Source: Moheibacter sediminis (GTDB taxonomy: Bacteria; Bacteroidota; Bacteroidia; Flavobacteriales; Weeksellaceae). From it: a DNA stretch of 64,000 bases. The notes beneath the pieces are model-generated. The model searched no databases. It was not told the DNA's origin and was given only the letters and a program-made list of their open reading frames with translations. The position numbers were made by a program, and so were the translations under genes. The stretch lies in assembly GCF_900176425.1 (NCBI RefSeq), contig NZ_FWXS01000010.1, positions 62,001 through 126,000 of the forward strand. Direction: 5' to 3'. Shown one piece after another: positions 24,202 through 33,050 of this stretch; position 1 is the stretch's first letter, and every line of letters starts with the position of its first letter.

Positions 24202-25845
24202 ATGAATAATTTTAAAAAATATATAATGCTTTTTGCAGCAGTAATCGGAGGAATGATTACGCTCAATGGCTGCTATGAAGATGAAAGCACTTTTGGAGAC
24301 GTGATTGCTCCTTCCAATCTGACTATTGATTTCACCATTGCAAATGCAGATACGGAAAATCCTTACGGAGATGGCTCGGGAATAGTGAATTTTATAGCAA
24401 AGGCTGACAATGCCATGAATTATAAGTTTTATTTTGGTGATAATACCAATGCTTCAACTAATTCTGGAATTGTTGCACATCCTTTTGCATTGACTGGCGT
24501 AAACACTTATACGGTAACAGTAGTAGCAACAGGAACAGGTGGTGCTTCAAGCAGTATTTCTGAAACAGTAACTGTATTCAGCAGCTTCGATGATCCTGAA
24601 ACAAAACAATTACTCACAGGTGGCTCGACTAAGACTTGGTATATTGCCAAAGGAATGCCTGGGCATTTAGGTTTAGGACCAATGGATTCTGCAACTCCTG
24701 ATTGGTATAGCGCATCTCCATTTGAAAAAGACGAATGTTTCTATAATGATCAATTGGTATTTACACTAGAGGGCGACAATATTGTTTATAATTTAAATAA
24801 TCAAGGTGAAACTTTCTTTAATACTGCATTTCTAAGTGTAGGAGGAGGGTCAGGATCAGAAGATGCTTGTTTGCCTTATAATACTTCTGGTAATAAATTT
24901 GTGACTTTGGCTTCAGCTACTTCAGGGCTTCCTGAAGAAGTTTCTACCGGTACTCAAATGATGTTTTCTGATGGTGGATTTATGGGATATTATGTAGGGC
25001 AAAGTAATTATGAAGTTTTAGAAATATCAGATGATTATATGTATGTGAGATTTCAGATGACACCACCCGGAGATACAAATATTGCTTGGTACATGAAATT
25101 TACTACAGATCCCAATGGCGGAGGTGGATCAGGCGGAGGAGATGACGAACTTGAAACCGAATATACTGAACTTTTCTGGTCAGATGAATTTGACCAGGCA
25201 ACACTCGATATGAGCAAATGGAATTTCGAAATCGGTAACAACAACGGTTGGGGAAATCAGGAAAAACAATATTATACTGATCAAAATACCGTAATCGAAA
25301 ACGGAATCCTCAAAATTATTGCAAAAAGAGAAAACATGGAAGGTTTTGAATTTACTTCTGCAAGACTTAATACTAAAGGTAAATTTAATTTCACACATGG
25401 TAGAATGGAAGTTCGTGCTAAACTGCCAACAGGCGGAGGTACGTGGCCTGCGATTTGGATGTTGGGTGCAAATTTTGATAATGTAGGCTGGCCTTATTGT
25501 GGGGAAATCGATGTCATGGAACATGTGGGTAACGAACCCGGAAGAGTACAAAGTGCACTTCATTTTCCTGGTAATTCCGGTGGAAGTGCAGTTGTAGGTT
25601 CGACTGAATTACCAACTGCGCAATCCGAATTTCATAACTATACTGTAGAGTGGAGTCCGGAACATATCATTTTTGCGATTGACAATGTAATCTATCATGA
25701 ATTTCAAAATAACCCGGGAATTCCATTCAGTGCACCATATTTCATCATTCTGAACGTTGCTATGGGAGGTGCGTTAGGTGGTGACATAGACCCGGCTTTC
25801 CAGCAGAGTGCGATGGAAATCGATTATGTAAGAGTTTACAGATAA
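24202..25845 (+). CDS. GH16 endo-beta-1,3-glucanase lipoprotein (laminarinase-like)
   Basis: 547 residues with lipobox LNGC (Cys24). Layout: PKD-like module about 36-125; a middle domain about 130-300 starting GGSTKTWYIAKG, of a type seen in SusE-like or glycan-binding lipoproteins; a Gly-rich linker about 306-314; and a GH16 catalytic domain about 318-547. The catalytic signature is GEIDVMEHVG with nucleophile Glu435, Asp437 and acid/base Glu440. Other GH16 signs are FWSDEFDQ, a long GTWPAIWML stretch and the C-terminal MEIDYVRVYR. It hydrolyses internal beta-1,3 (or mixed) glucosidic bonds, probably at the cell surface. The gene starts 5 bp after the upstream stop. Confidence 0.92.
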   Translation: MNNFKKYIMLFAAVIGGMITLNGCYEDESTFGDVIAPSNLTIDFTIANADTENPYGDGSGIVNFIAKADNAMNYKFYFGDNTNASTNSGIVAHPFALTGVNTYTVTVVATGTGGASSSISETVTVFSSFDDPETKQLLTGGSTKTWYIAKGMPGHLGLGPMDSATPDWYSASPFEKDECFYNDQLVFTLEGDNIVYNLNNQGETFFNTAFLSVGGGSGSEDACLPYNTSGNKFVTLASATSGLPEEVSTGTQMMFSDGGFMGYYVGQSNYEVLEISDDYMYVRFQMTPPGDTNIAWYMKFTTDPNGGGGSGGGDDELETEYTELFWSDEFDQATLDMSKWNFEIGNNNGWGNQEKQYYTDQNTVIENGILKIIAKRENMEGFEFTSARLNTKGKFNFTHGRMEVRAKLPTGGGTWPAIWMLGANFDNVGWPYCGEIDVMEHVGNEPGRVQSALHFPGNSGGSAVVGSTELPTAQSEFHNYTVEWSPEHIIFAIDNVIYHEFQNNPGIPFSAPYFIILNVAMGGALGGDIDPAFQQSAMEIDYVRVYR

Positions 25846-25875
25846 AAAAAGTGTAGAATTAAAGATTGGTTAGAG

Positions 25876-25922
25876 AAGGCTGTCCTGATGTAAAGAATGG
25901 TAAAAACATTTTGGACAGTCTT
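25876..25922 (+). terminator. Probable terminator after the GH16 gene
   Basis: The arms aaggctgtcc (25876-25885) and ggacagtctt (25913-25922), with one G-U pair and a 27-nt loop, are followed by TTTTT. The long loop makes it a weaker call. Confidence 0.55.
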
Positions 25923-25959
25923 TTTATGTAGAATTTTTAATTCACATTACATCTTAATT

Positions 25960-25967
25960 TAAATTTG
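25960..25967 (+). promoter_or_regulatory. Putative -7 promoter box for the GH3 gene
   Basis: TAAATTTG is an exact TAnnTTTG match 31 bp before the GH3 start and after the probable terminator, suggesting separate transcription of GH3. Confidence 0.45.
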
Positions 25968-25998
25968 ACCACTGATTTAAACAAATAAAAAGCAAAAA

Positions 25999-28275
25999 AT
26001 GAAAAAGAGAATTACAGCGGTTATGTTGCTAAGTTTTTTGGCAGGAGCAAATCTCTCTGCCCAGAACAAGTCTTCACATCCTGATCTCAAAATCGAAAAC
26101 AAAGTAGATTCGGTTCTGAGATTAATGACATTGGACGAGAAAATCGGACAGATGACCCAATATAGTTCCAGTTGGGATTTGACAGGACCGCCCACCGATG
26201 TTAGCAATGAACAAAGGCTTCAAAATATAAAAGAAGGGAAAGTAGGTTCTATGTTGAATGTTGCTACCGCAAAATTAACACGAGAAGCACAAGACTGGAA
26301 CATGAAAAACTCAAGGCTAAAAATTCCTTTATTATTCGGATTAGATGTCATACACGGTTACAAAACTATGTTTCCAATTCCTCTTGGAGAAAGTGCAAGC
26401 TGGGATTTGAAATTAATGGAAAAAACGGCAGCAATTGCAGCCAAAGAAGCAGCCGCTTCCGGCATTGGATGGACTTTCTCGCCAATGATTGACGTTTCGC
26501 GTGATGCCCGTTGGGGACGTGTTATGGAAGGTTCTGGAGAAGATACTTATCTTACTTCATTAATTGGTGTTGCGAAAATCAAAGGTTACCAAGGTGATGA
26601 TTTGACTGCTCAGACTTCGATTGCGGCTTGTGCGAAACATTTTGCCGGATATGGTTTTGCAGAGTCAGGCAGGGATTATAATGCCGTAAATATTGGTATT
26701 CATGAACTAAACAATATTATTCTTCCGCCATTTAAAGCAGCTGTAGATGCAGGAGCTTTAACTTTTATGAACTCATTTAATGACTTGGATGGAATTCCGG
26801 CAACGGGAAATAAATACATCCAAAGAGATTTACTCAAAGGCGAATGGGGATTTCAGGGATTCATGGTTTCTGACTGGGGTTCGATAGCAGAAATGATTAA
26901 TCATGGTTATGCCAAAGACAAAAATCAGGCAGGAGACATTGCTGTTCATGCCGGTAGTGATATGGACATGGAAGGAAATGTTTATGAGTTTGAATTAAAA
27001 AAATTAGTTGAATCCGGAAAAGTAGATATAAAACTTATCGATGATGCAGTAAAAAGAATTTTAAGAGTGAAATTCCAGTTAGGATTATTTGACAATCCTT
27101 ACAAATACAGCGATGAAAAAGCTGAAAAGAACAATATTTATACAAAAGAAAATTTGGATGTTTCATTGGAAGCCGGCAAAAAATCAATTGTATTATTAAA
27201 AAATGAAAACAATTTATTACCGATTAAATCTTCTGTGAAATCAATTGCCGTAATTGGACCATTGGCGGATGACAAAGATTCTCCGCTTGGAAACTGGAGA
27301 GGAAAAGCAGACCCGAATTCAGCCGTTTCAGTTTTGGAAGGAATTAAAACTTATGCTCCCAAAGGTGTAAAAATAACTTACGCCAAAGGCGCGGATTTGT
27401 CTACAGGCGAAAGAAGTTTCTTGCGTCCGATGACTATCAATCAAACAGACAAATCAGGTTTTGCAGATGCAGTTAAACTTGCAAAAGAAGCTGAATTGGT
27501 AATTCTCGTTGTTGGCGAAGATGCTTTCCAGTCAGGTGAGGGCAGAAGCCAGACTGACATTGGTTTTGCAGGTGTTCAGGATGAATTAATCGCAGCTGTG
27601 AAAAATGCAAATTCAAATGTTGTGATGGTCGTGATGAGCGGCCGTCCGATGGATTTGACGTGGAGCGATGAAAATATTCCTGCGATTTTAGAAACTTGGT
27701 TATTAGGTTCTCAACACGGAAATGCCGTGGCTGAAGTATTGTTTGGGAAATACAATCCAGCAGGGAAATTGACCATGTCATTCCCGAGAAACGTTGGGCA
27801 ATTACCACTTTACTACAACCAGAAACCTACAGGACGCGGAGATGAAATCCAAGATGTAACTTATTCAGCATACAGAGATGTGAAGCGCGACGCACTTTAT
27901 CCGTTTGGATTTGGATTGAGCTATACGACTTTCGAATACGGGAAAATTAAACTGGACAAAACAACTTTACCAAAAGGCGGAGCGATTACCGCGTCTGTTG
28001 AAGTTACAAATTCCGGAAAGGTAAAAGGAGAGGAAGTTGTGCAGTTGTATCTGCGCGATTTGGTGGGAAGCCTCAGCCGTCCTTTGAAAGAATTGAAAGG
28101 ATTTGAAAAAATCGAATTAAATCCGGGAGAAACCAAAACCATACAATTCACGATTGATGAAAAGATGATTACATTCTTCACAGCAAACCAGAAATGGGAA
28201 GCAGAGTCTGGAGATTTCAAACTTTTCATCGGAACCAATTCCCGCGATGTACAGGAAACCTCATTTTATTATTGA
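25999..28275 (+). CDS. bglX: GH3 beta-glucosidase (BglX-like)
   Basis: 758 residues with a signal peptide ending ANLSAQ; a periplasmic exo-acting beta-glucosidase that releases glucose from oligosaccharide ends. Domain order is normal for GH3: TIM barrel about 30-385, alpha/beta sandwich about 395-610, and fibronectin III-like domain about 665-745 (VTNSGKVKGEEVVQLYLRDLVGS). The nucleophile is Asp292 in FMVSDWGS and the likely acid/base Glu514 in QSGEGRSQTDI. KHFAGYGFAESGRDYN contains the conserved substrate-binding KH. With SusCD and GH16 it completes laminarin breakdown. It has no lipobox, unlike the GH16 protein. Confidence 0.95.
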   Translation: MKKRITAVMLLSFLAGANLSAQNKSSHPDLKIENKVDSVLRLMTLDEKIGQMTQYSSSWDLTGPPTDVSNEQRLQNIKEGKVGSMLNVATAKLTREAQDWNMKNSRLKIPLLFGLDVIHGYKTMFPIPLGESASWDLKLMEKTAAIAAKEAAASGIGWTFSPMIDVSRDARWGRVMEGSGEDTYLTSLIGVAKIKGYQGDDLTAQTSIAACAKHFAGYGFAESGRDYNAVNIGIHELNNIILPPFKAAVDAGALTFMNSFNDLDGIPATGNKYIQRDLLKGEWGFQGFMVSDWGSIAEMINHGYAKDKNQAGDIAVHAGSDMDMEGNVYEFELKKLVESGKVDIKLIDDAVKRILRVKFQLGLFDNPYKYSDEKAEKNNIYTKENLDVSLEAGKKSIVLLKNENNLLPIKSSVKSIAVIGPLADDKDSPLGNWRGKADPNSAVSVLEGIKTYAPKGVKITYAKGADLSTGERSFLRPMTINQTDKSGFADAVKLAKEAELVILVVGEDAFQSGEGRSQTDIGFAGVQDELIAAVKNANSNVVMVVMSGRPMDLTWSDENIPAILETWLLGSQHGNAVAEVLFGKYNPAGKLTMSFPRNVGQLPLYYNQKPTGRGDEIQDVTYSAYRDVKRDALYPFGFGLSYTTFEYGKIKLDKTTLPKGGAITASVEVTNSGKVKGEEVVQLYLRDLVGSLSRPLKELKGFEKIELNPGETKTIQFTIDEKMITFFTANQKWEAESGDFKLFIGTNSRDVQETSFYY

Positions 28276-28296
28276 TACTTTATTTGTAAAGTGTAC

Positions 28297-28328
28297 CGTC
28301 CCGTTGCTTGTTGTTTAGCTGCGGGGCG
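28297..28328 (+). terminator. Rho-independent terminator after GH3
   Basis: The arms cgtcccg (28297-28303) and cggggcg (28322-28328), with one G-U pair, are followed by TTTTTT, 22 bp after the stop. Confidence 0.7.
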
Positions 28329-28340
28329 TTTTTTAATTTA

Positions 28341-28451
28341 TTAAATATGAACTTTACCCGAATCTAATACAACGATAGCTGCTAGAAACAGCAACGCTAA
28401 AATAGCAAGGAGTACTGTCCACAAACGCTTATTTACCTTTCCGTAATTCAT
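28341..28451 (-). CDS. 36-residue single-pass membrane protein, unknown function
   Basis: An ATG at 28449-28451 (minus strand) opens 36 codons ending TAA at 28341-28343. The peptide starts MNYGKVNKRLWTVLLAILAL and ends LDSGKVHI. A basic N-terminus (Lys5, Lys8, Arg9) precedes one hydrophobic helix of about 20 residues (11-30) and a short polar tail, as in a real small membrane protein with Lys/Arg inside. The codons are ordinary for the region. It lies divergent from aroC and convergent to GH3 in an otherwise empty 287-bp gap. I do not recognise a family. It may be spurious, but the amphipathic layout argues for coding. Confidence 0.55.
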   Translation of the reverse strand: MNYGKVNKRLWTVLLAILALLFLAAIVVLDSGKVHI

Positions 28452-28545
28452 AATATTCAATTTTTAAGTGAAACATTCTTTTAAAAGTGAACAGAGCTTA
28501 TTTTTTCGAATTAAATCTCAAGAACCATACCCGAGTATAATTCTT

Positions 28546-28553
28546 TATATTTG
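28546..28553 (+). promoter_or_regulatory. Putative -7 promoter box for aroC
   Basis: TATATTTG is an exact TAnnTTTG match ending 8 bp before the aroC ATG, implying a very short leader. Confidence 0.45.
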
Positions 28554-28561
28554 CTTACGAT

Positions 28562-29635
28562 ATGAACACCATCGGAAAAAATTACAGACTTACAACATTT
28601 GGAGAAAGCCATGGCGAAGCACTTGGAGGAATTATTGACGGTTGTCCTGCAGGAATTGAACTTGATTTTGAACAAATTCAATATGAGCTTGACCGTAGAA
28701 AACCCGGACAGTCCAACATCGTTACACAGCGAAAAGAAAGTGACACCGTAAAATTTCTTTCTGGAATTTTTGAAGGAAAAACCACAGGAACCTCCATTGG
28801 CTTCATCATACCAAACGAAAACCAGAAATCAAAAGACTATGGTCATATCGAAGATGTATTTCGTCCGTCACATGCCGATTTTACGTACCAGCAAAAATAT
28901 GGGATCCGCGACCATAGAGGAGGAGGAAGGAGTTCTGCGCGTGAAACTGCCAATTGGATTGTCGGTGGAGCCATCGCAAAACAAATTCTGAAAGGGATAG
29001 AAATTAATGCTTACACTTCCTCTGTCGGAGATTTATTTCTGGAAAAGCCTTATCAGGCATTGGATTTTTCAAAAGTAGAATCCAACATAGTTCGTTGTCC
29101 CGATGAGGAAGTAGCTGAACAAATGATTACCAAGATTCACGAAGTACGCAAAGCAGGCGATACCATTGGCGGCACGGTAACTTGTGTTTTAAAAAATGTG
29201 CAGATTGGTTTGGGTGAGCCGATTTTTGATAAATTGCATGCGAGATTAGGTCAGGCAATGTTAGGAATCAATGCGGTAAAAGGTTTCGAATACGGAAGCG
29301 GTTTTTGCGGTGCAAAAATGAAAGGTTCAGAGCACAACGATTTATTCAACGAAGATGGAACTACAAAATCAAATCTTTCCGGAGGAATTCAAGGAGGAAT
29401 TTCCAATGGGATGGATATTTATTTTCGTCTGGCATTTAAACCTGTAGCCACCATTATGCAGGAACAGGAAACAATTAATTCAAAAGGTGAAATCGTAAAA
29501 ATGCAAGGCAAAGGAAGACATGATCCTTGTGTAGTGCCACGGGCAGTACCAATTGTAGAAGCATTGGCGGCGATGGTTTTGCTTGATTTTGTTTTGCTTG
29601 ATAATTCACAGAATGATTCAGGTTTGTCATTCTGA
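28562..29635 (+). CDS. aroC: Chorismate synthase
   Basis: Converts 5-enolpyruvylshikimate 3-phosphate to chorismate using reduced FMN, the last step of the shikimate pathway, in the cytoplasm. Its 357 residues include all family signatures: [18 protein letters not shown] (14-31), [15 protein letters not shown] (about 119-133), and the C-terminal [19 protein letters not shown]. The gene stands alone, away from other aro genes. The last residues (GLSF and the stop) lie in a dispersed-repeat-like sequence (29625-29649), so the extreme C-terminus appears to be set by that repeat. Confidence 0.97.
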   Translation: MNTIGKNYRLTTFGESHGEALGGIIDGCPAGIELDFEQIQYELDRRKPGQSNIVTQRKESDTVKFLSGIFEGKTTGTSIGFIIPNENQKSKDYGHIEDVFRPSHADFTYQQKYGIRDHRGGGRSSARETANWIVGGAIAKQILKGIEINAYTSSVGDLFLEKPYQALDFSKVESNIVRCPDEEVAEQMITKIHEVRKAGDTIGGTVTCVLKNVQIGLGEPIFDKLHARLGQAMLGINAVKGFEYGSGFCGAKMKGSEHNDLFNEDGTTKSNLSGGIQGGISNGMDIYFRLAFKPVATIMQEQETINSKGEIVKMQGKGRHDPCVVPRAVPIVEALAAMVLLDFVLLDNSQNDSGLSF

Positions 29636-29654
29636 CGAACGAAGAATCTTTTTA
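29625..29654. repeat. Short copy of a dispersed intergenic repeat, between convergent aroC and oxyR
   Basis: The segment tgtcattctgacgaacgaag plus aatct (29625-29649) resembles a TGTCATTCTGA...GAAGAATCT element that I recall as common in flavobacterial intergenic regions. A second, longer copy-like segment lies at 63499-63575. It spans the aroC stop and abuts the oxyR stop. A small stem cgaag/cttcg here could end both transcripts. Confidence 0.5.
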
Positions 29655-30599
29655 CTTCGGCAGACTAATTAACGGTGAAGTCACATTTTCATTTTTATCC
29701 AAAAAGATTTTTCCGCGTAAAACACTTTGAATCGTTTTGCCTAAATTTTCTACAAAAGAAGTTCTTAAATTAGAATGGTGATAAACCAAACTTACCTGAC
29801 GTGTCGGCGCAGGGTCAGTAAAATAACGAACATTCTTTTTAAATTCAGAAGGTAAATCTTCCGCGTGCAAAGAAGGTAGCAAAGTCATTCCATAACCTTC
29901 ATTTGCTAATTTAACCAAAGTGTCCAAACTTCCACTGTCTAGACGAACAGGCTGCGCTTTCAATTTTGCAGGTTCGCATAAATTCAACACATTATTTCGG
30001 AAACAATGTCCTTCTTTGAGTAACAACAAACTATCCGATTCCAAGTCAGAAACATCAATCGATTTTTTTGCATGTAATGGATGTGAGGCCGGAACGTAAC
30101 CTACCAAAGGCTCGTAATACAGCACTTTTTCCACAATGTGTTCTTCGTGCAAAGGCGTCACGACAATCCCGAAATCCAATGTTCCTTCCTGAAGTGCATT
30201 GATGATTTCATCGGTCTGCATTTCTTTGATGATGAGGTTTGATTTTGGAAAAGCTTTTTCAAAAGTTCTGTAAAACATCGGAACCAAAGTCGGCAAAACT
30301 GTCGGAATGACGCCGATATAAAAATCGCCTTCCACTTGTCCTTTTTCCTCAAAAACCAAATGTGACATTTTGTTGGCTTCGCGCAAAATGATTTTGGCTT
30401 GTTCCACTACTTTTTCTCCGATTTGAGTCAATTTAATTGGCTGCCCCGATCGGTCAAATATTTCTATGTTTAATTCTTTTTCTAACTTTTGAATCTGCAT
30501 ACTCAAAGTCGGTTGCGTTACGAAAGACTTATCGGCGGCAAGCGTGAAATTTTTGTATTCAGCGACAGCCAAAACATATTGTAATTGAACAAGTGTCAT
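29652..30599 (-). CDS. oxyR: OxyR-type LysR-family peroxide sensor
   Basis: A 315-residue LysR-type regulator. N-terminal winged HTH about 1-60 (FTLAADKSFVTQPTLSMQIQ) and a substrate-binding-like regulatory domain about 90-300. The redox pair of OxyR is present in GHCFRNNVLNLC: Cys199 and Cys208, the same numbers as in the Escherichia coli protein. It should sense hydrogen peroxide by disulfide formation and activate genes such as dps, katA or ahpC. A dps gene lies about 1.2 kb away at 31752, across the EamA transporter gene. The gene is convergent with aroC. Confidence 0.93.
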   Translation of the reverse strand: MTLVQLQYVLAVAEYKNFTLAADKSFVTQPTLSMQIQKLEKELNIEIFDRSGQPIKLTQIGEKVVEQAKIILREANKMSHLVFEEKGQVEGDFYIGVIPTVLPTLVPMFYRTFEKAFPKSNLIIKEMQTDEIINALQEGTLDFGIVVTPLHEEHIVEKVLYYEPLVGYVPASHPLHAKKSIDVSDLESDSLLLLKEGHCFRNNVLNLCEPAKLKAQPVRLDSGSLDTLVKLANEGYGMTLLPSLHAEDLPSEFKKNVRYFTDPAPTRQVSLVYHHSNLRTSFVENLGKTIQSVLRGKIFLDKNENVTSPLISLPK

Positions 30600-30690
30600 T
30601 TATAGAAATTTTTGATAAATGTACAAAAAGTATAAATTTTAATTATCATTAATTTGAAATGAATTTATCGAACCTGATAAAAATTATGCT

Positions 30691-31584
30691 TCATTTAGAA
30701 AGCGGTTTCGGTTTGTAATTTGTGATAAAAACACCGAAAATTATTAAAACCGCTGCAATGATAAATTTGAATGAAATTTCTTCGTCAAGAATCAACCAAC
30801 CCAGAAAGATTGCAATGATCGTATTTACATAAGATAAAATCGAAATCTGAGTAGGGGTTATTTTTTTCAAGGCATAATGGAAAGCAAAATAAGCAATGAC
30901 AGAACCGAAAATCGCCAGATAAATTACCGACAAACCACTTCTCAAATTCCAGTGTTCAAAATTATAATTTTTAGTAAATGTAAATGCAATAACTAACTGA
31001 GCGATTCCTGCGAATGAAAATTGATAAAATAAATTCAAAAAGATATTTTCATTTTTATAATTCATTTTTTTAGTGAAAATACTTCCGAGTGCCCAACCTG
31101 AAATTGCAATGAACAGAAAAATAATTCCCATACGGAAATCGCGGTTGAGCAAATCATTAATCCCATCCCAAAATATAAAGACAATTCCTGCAAATCCCAT
31201 CAAAATCCCAGCCAGCGAGCGATAGCTAAATTTTTGCAGCCCAAAAACGATACTTCCGATAAAAACAAAAATAGGTGTGATAGCGCTAATTAGCGAAGCC
31301 AGGCTACTTGAAATATTTTCTTCGGCAACGGTCGTCATTCCATTGGCGATGATGAGCATCAGGATTGAAAATATAATCTGGATTCTGAGATTTTTCCAGC
31401 CAATCCATTTTAATTCTTTCTTATAAATTAAAACAAAAAATAAAATAATTCCCGCCAGAAGTTGTCGAATTCCTGCTACAAACCAAGCCGGTATTGTTTC
31501 CACAGAAATCCTGATTCCTAAAAATGTAGTTCCCCAAATGATGGCAACAGCCAAAATCGCAAAAATTAGATTGTAATCTTTCAA
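30691..31584 (-). CDS. EamA/DMT-family transporter
   Basis: A 297-residue protein with about ten hydrophobic helices in two homologous five-helix halves (the EamA repeat). The first half starts AILAVAIIWGTTFLGIRIS and the second around FLFIAISGWALGSIFTKKM. The Pro-rich turn TPIFVFIGSI and the C-terminal Lys-rich tail facing the cytoplasm are typical. These inner-membrane exporters carry metabolites or amino acids; the substrate cannot be read from sequence. It lies on the same strand as oxyR, 91 bp upstream of it, so a shared transcript is possible. Confidence 0.9.
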   Translation of the reverse strand: MKDYNLIFAILAVAIIWGTTFLGIRISVETIPAWFVAGIRQLLAGIILFFVLIYKKELKWIGWKNLRIQIIFSILMLIIANGMTTVAEENISSSLASLISAITPIFVFIGSIVFGLQKFSYRSLAGILMGFAGIVFIFWDGINDLLNRDFRMGIIFLFIAISGWALGSIFTKKMNYKNENIFLNLFYQFSFAGIAQLVIAFTFTKNYNFEHWNLRSGLSVIYLAIFGSVIAYFAFHYALKKITPTQISILSYVNTIIAIFLGWLILDEEISFKFIIAAVLIIFGVFITNYKPKPLSK

Positions 31585-31751
31585 GGCAAGAATTATAATT
31601 TGCGAAGGTATTTAATTAAAAGGCGTGAAAATTTATTTCCTAAAAATATTAATCAAAATGAGATGAAAACAGAGTCAGTTTGGAATGGTTTTAGCAAAAT
31701 ATTATAGAGACTGGAATTTGAAATCTCAATATTTAATTAAATTTTAATTTT

Positions 31752-32228
31752 ATGAAACTAACAACGATAGGTTTGGAAAAATCAAACAGTAAAGAAATTT
31801 CCGAAGATTTGAATGTATTATTGGCAAATCTTCAGGTGTATTATCAAAATTTACGTGGTGTGCATTGGAATATCAAAGGTGAGCAATTTTTTCAGCTTCA
31901 TCCGAAATTTGAAGAATTGTATTTGGACGCGCAGGAAAAGGTTGATTTGGTGGCGGAAAGGATTTTAACTTTGGGCGTTACGCCGCTTCATACTTTTGAA
32001 GATTACATAGAAAATGCATCGGTAAAAGTTGGTAAAAATGTTTCAGATGCGGCGAAATCAGTTCAATTGGTTTTGGATTCGATTCAGGAATTACTCAAAA
32101 TCGAACGAGAAATTTTAGATAAATCTTCAGAATTAAATGATGAAGGAACGAATTCTATGATGAGTGATTTCATTTCATTTCAGGAAAAAACCGCATGGAT
32201 GCTCAAAGCATTTTTAGGCGGAAAATAA
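31752..32228 (+). CDS. dps: Dps-family DNA-binding ferritin
   Basis: A 158-residue four-helix ferritin-like protein that forms a dodecamer, oxidises Fe(II) with peroxide and stores iron. The intersubunit ferroxidase residues are all recognisable: His38 (in VHWNIKG), His50, Glu54, Asp65 and Glu69, at the spacing of known Dps proteins (Asp at position 54 is Glu here). The N-terminus carries only a few Lys, so DNA binding may be weak. The nearby oxyR suggests peroxide induction. Confidence 0.93.
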   Translation: MKLTTIGLEKSNSKEISEDLNVLLANLQVYYQNLRGVHWNIKGEQFFQLHPKFEELYLDAQEKVDLVAERILTLGVTPLHTFEDYIENASVKVGKNVSDAAKSVQLVLDSIQELLKIEREILDKSSELNDEGTNSMMSDFISFQEKTAWMLKAFLGGK

Positions 32229-32241
32229 TTATATATTCTTG

Positions 32242-32309
32242 TCCCGGCTTTTCGCGTTTTGGTGAAATTTTGATTTAATTGTTTTCATTCAATCCGTTCA
32301 GAGCCGGGA
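32242..32309. terminator. Possible terminator with long loop between convergent dps and M15 genes
   Basis: The arms tcccggct (32242-32249) and agccggga (32302-32309) are followed by TTTTT. The 52-nt loop makes efficient termination uncertain. Confidence 0.4.
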
Positions 32310-32312
32310 TTT

Positions 32313-33047
32313 TTACGGCAATAAGTCAGGATTGATGTCCAAAATGTTTTCACGTGTGTATTTTTCGATGAATTCATCCGTGAAATTTTCACTTCCCATT
32401 AATTTATTATTTTGAAGTAATTTTTTGATGTCCAGCATTTTATATTCTTTCAGCATTTTGAATGAAAGTGGTTTGTAAGAAAAATGCCAAGGTTCGTACG
32501 CAAAACCTTTTCTTCCTTTGACATTGGTATAAACCAAATAAAATCCGAATTTTTCTGAATTTTCATCCAGCCATAATTTGAATTTGTGCATGCGTCCGCC
32601 TTCGTTGAAATGCGTCTCGCTTAATGGATTTGAGGGAATTCCTTTGGTGCTGTCGATGATATCCAAATCTGTACCCCAATGGTGGCGCGAAGTTCCGGGA
32701 ATCGTACTGTATTCGATAATTTTTTCGATGGTTTTCTGATGTGAAAGCCCTTGATTCCGATAGCTTTTGTATTTGCGCTCCCAGATTCCGTTTTGGTGCG
32801 TATAATTTCTGTAGCTAGAAACCACATGGATATTGAATCCGCTTTCTTTGGCGGCTTTTTTCATTAAATTAAAATCCAGACGTGCAGTTTCGCGCAATTT
32901 GAAATCTTCTCCATACAAGGCAGGATTTCCTTTTCCGATTAATTCATCTTGTGAAAATTCCTGAAATAAATTCAAATCCAAAACCGGATTCAGAAATAAT
33001 AATCCTCCCGCAAAAGAAGATTTTTTGATAAAGTCGCGTCTTTGCAT
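32313..33047 (-). CDS. M15-family (VanY-like) D-alanyl-D-alanine carboxypeptidase, Tat-type signal
   Basis: A 244-residue zinc peptidase of peptidoglycan. The N-terminus MQRRDFIKKSS followed by a Gly/Leu stretch resembles a twin-arginine signal. The catalytic motif SxHxxGxxxD appears as SRHHWGTDLD (Ser120, His122, Asp129), and the second motif ExWH-like EPWHFSY gives Glu185 and the third ligand His188. VSSYRNYTHQNGIW is the upstream family signature. It should trim the terminal D-Ala of cell-wall peptides. Its start lies 3 bp after the stop of the head-GIN gene, so they form an operon. Confidence 0.9.
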   Translation of the reverse strand: MQRRDFIKKSSFAGGLLFLNPVLDLNLFQEFSQDELIGKGNPALYGEDFKLRETARLDFNLMKKAAKESGFNIHVVSSYRNYTHQNGIWERKYKSYRNQGLSHQKTIEKIIEYSTIPGTSRHHWGTDLDIIDSTKGIPSNPLSETHFNEGGRMHKFKLWLDENSEKFGFYLVYTNVKGRKGFAYEPWHFSYKPLSFKMLKEYKMLDIKKLLQNNKLMGSENFTDEFIEKYTRENILDINPDLLP

Positions 33048-33050
33048 TTT

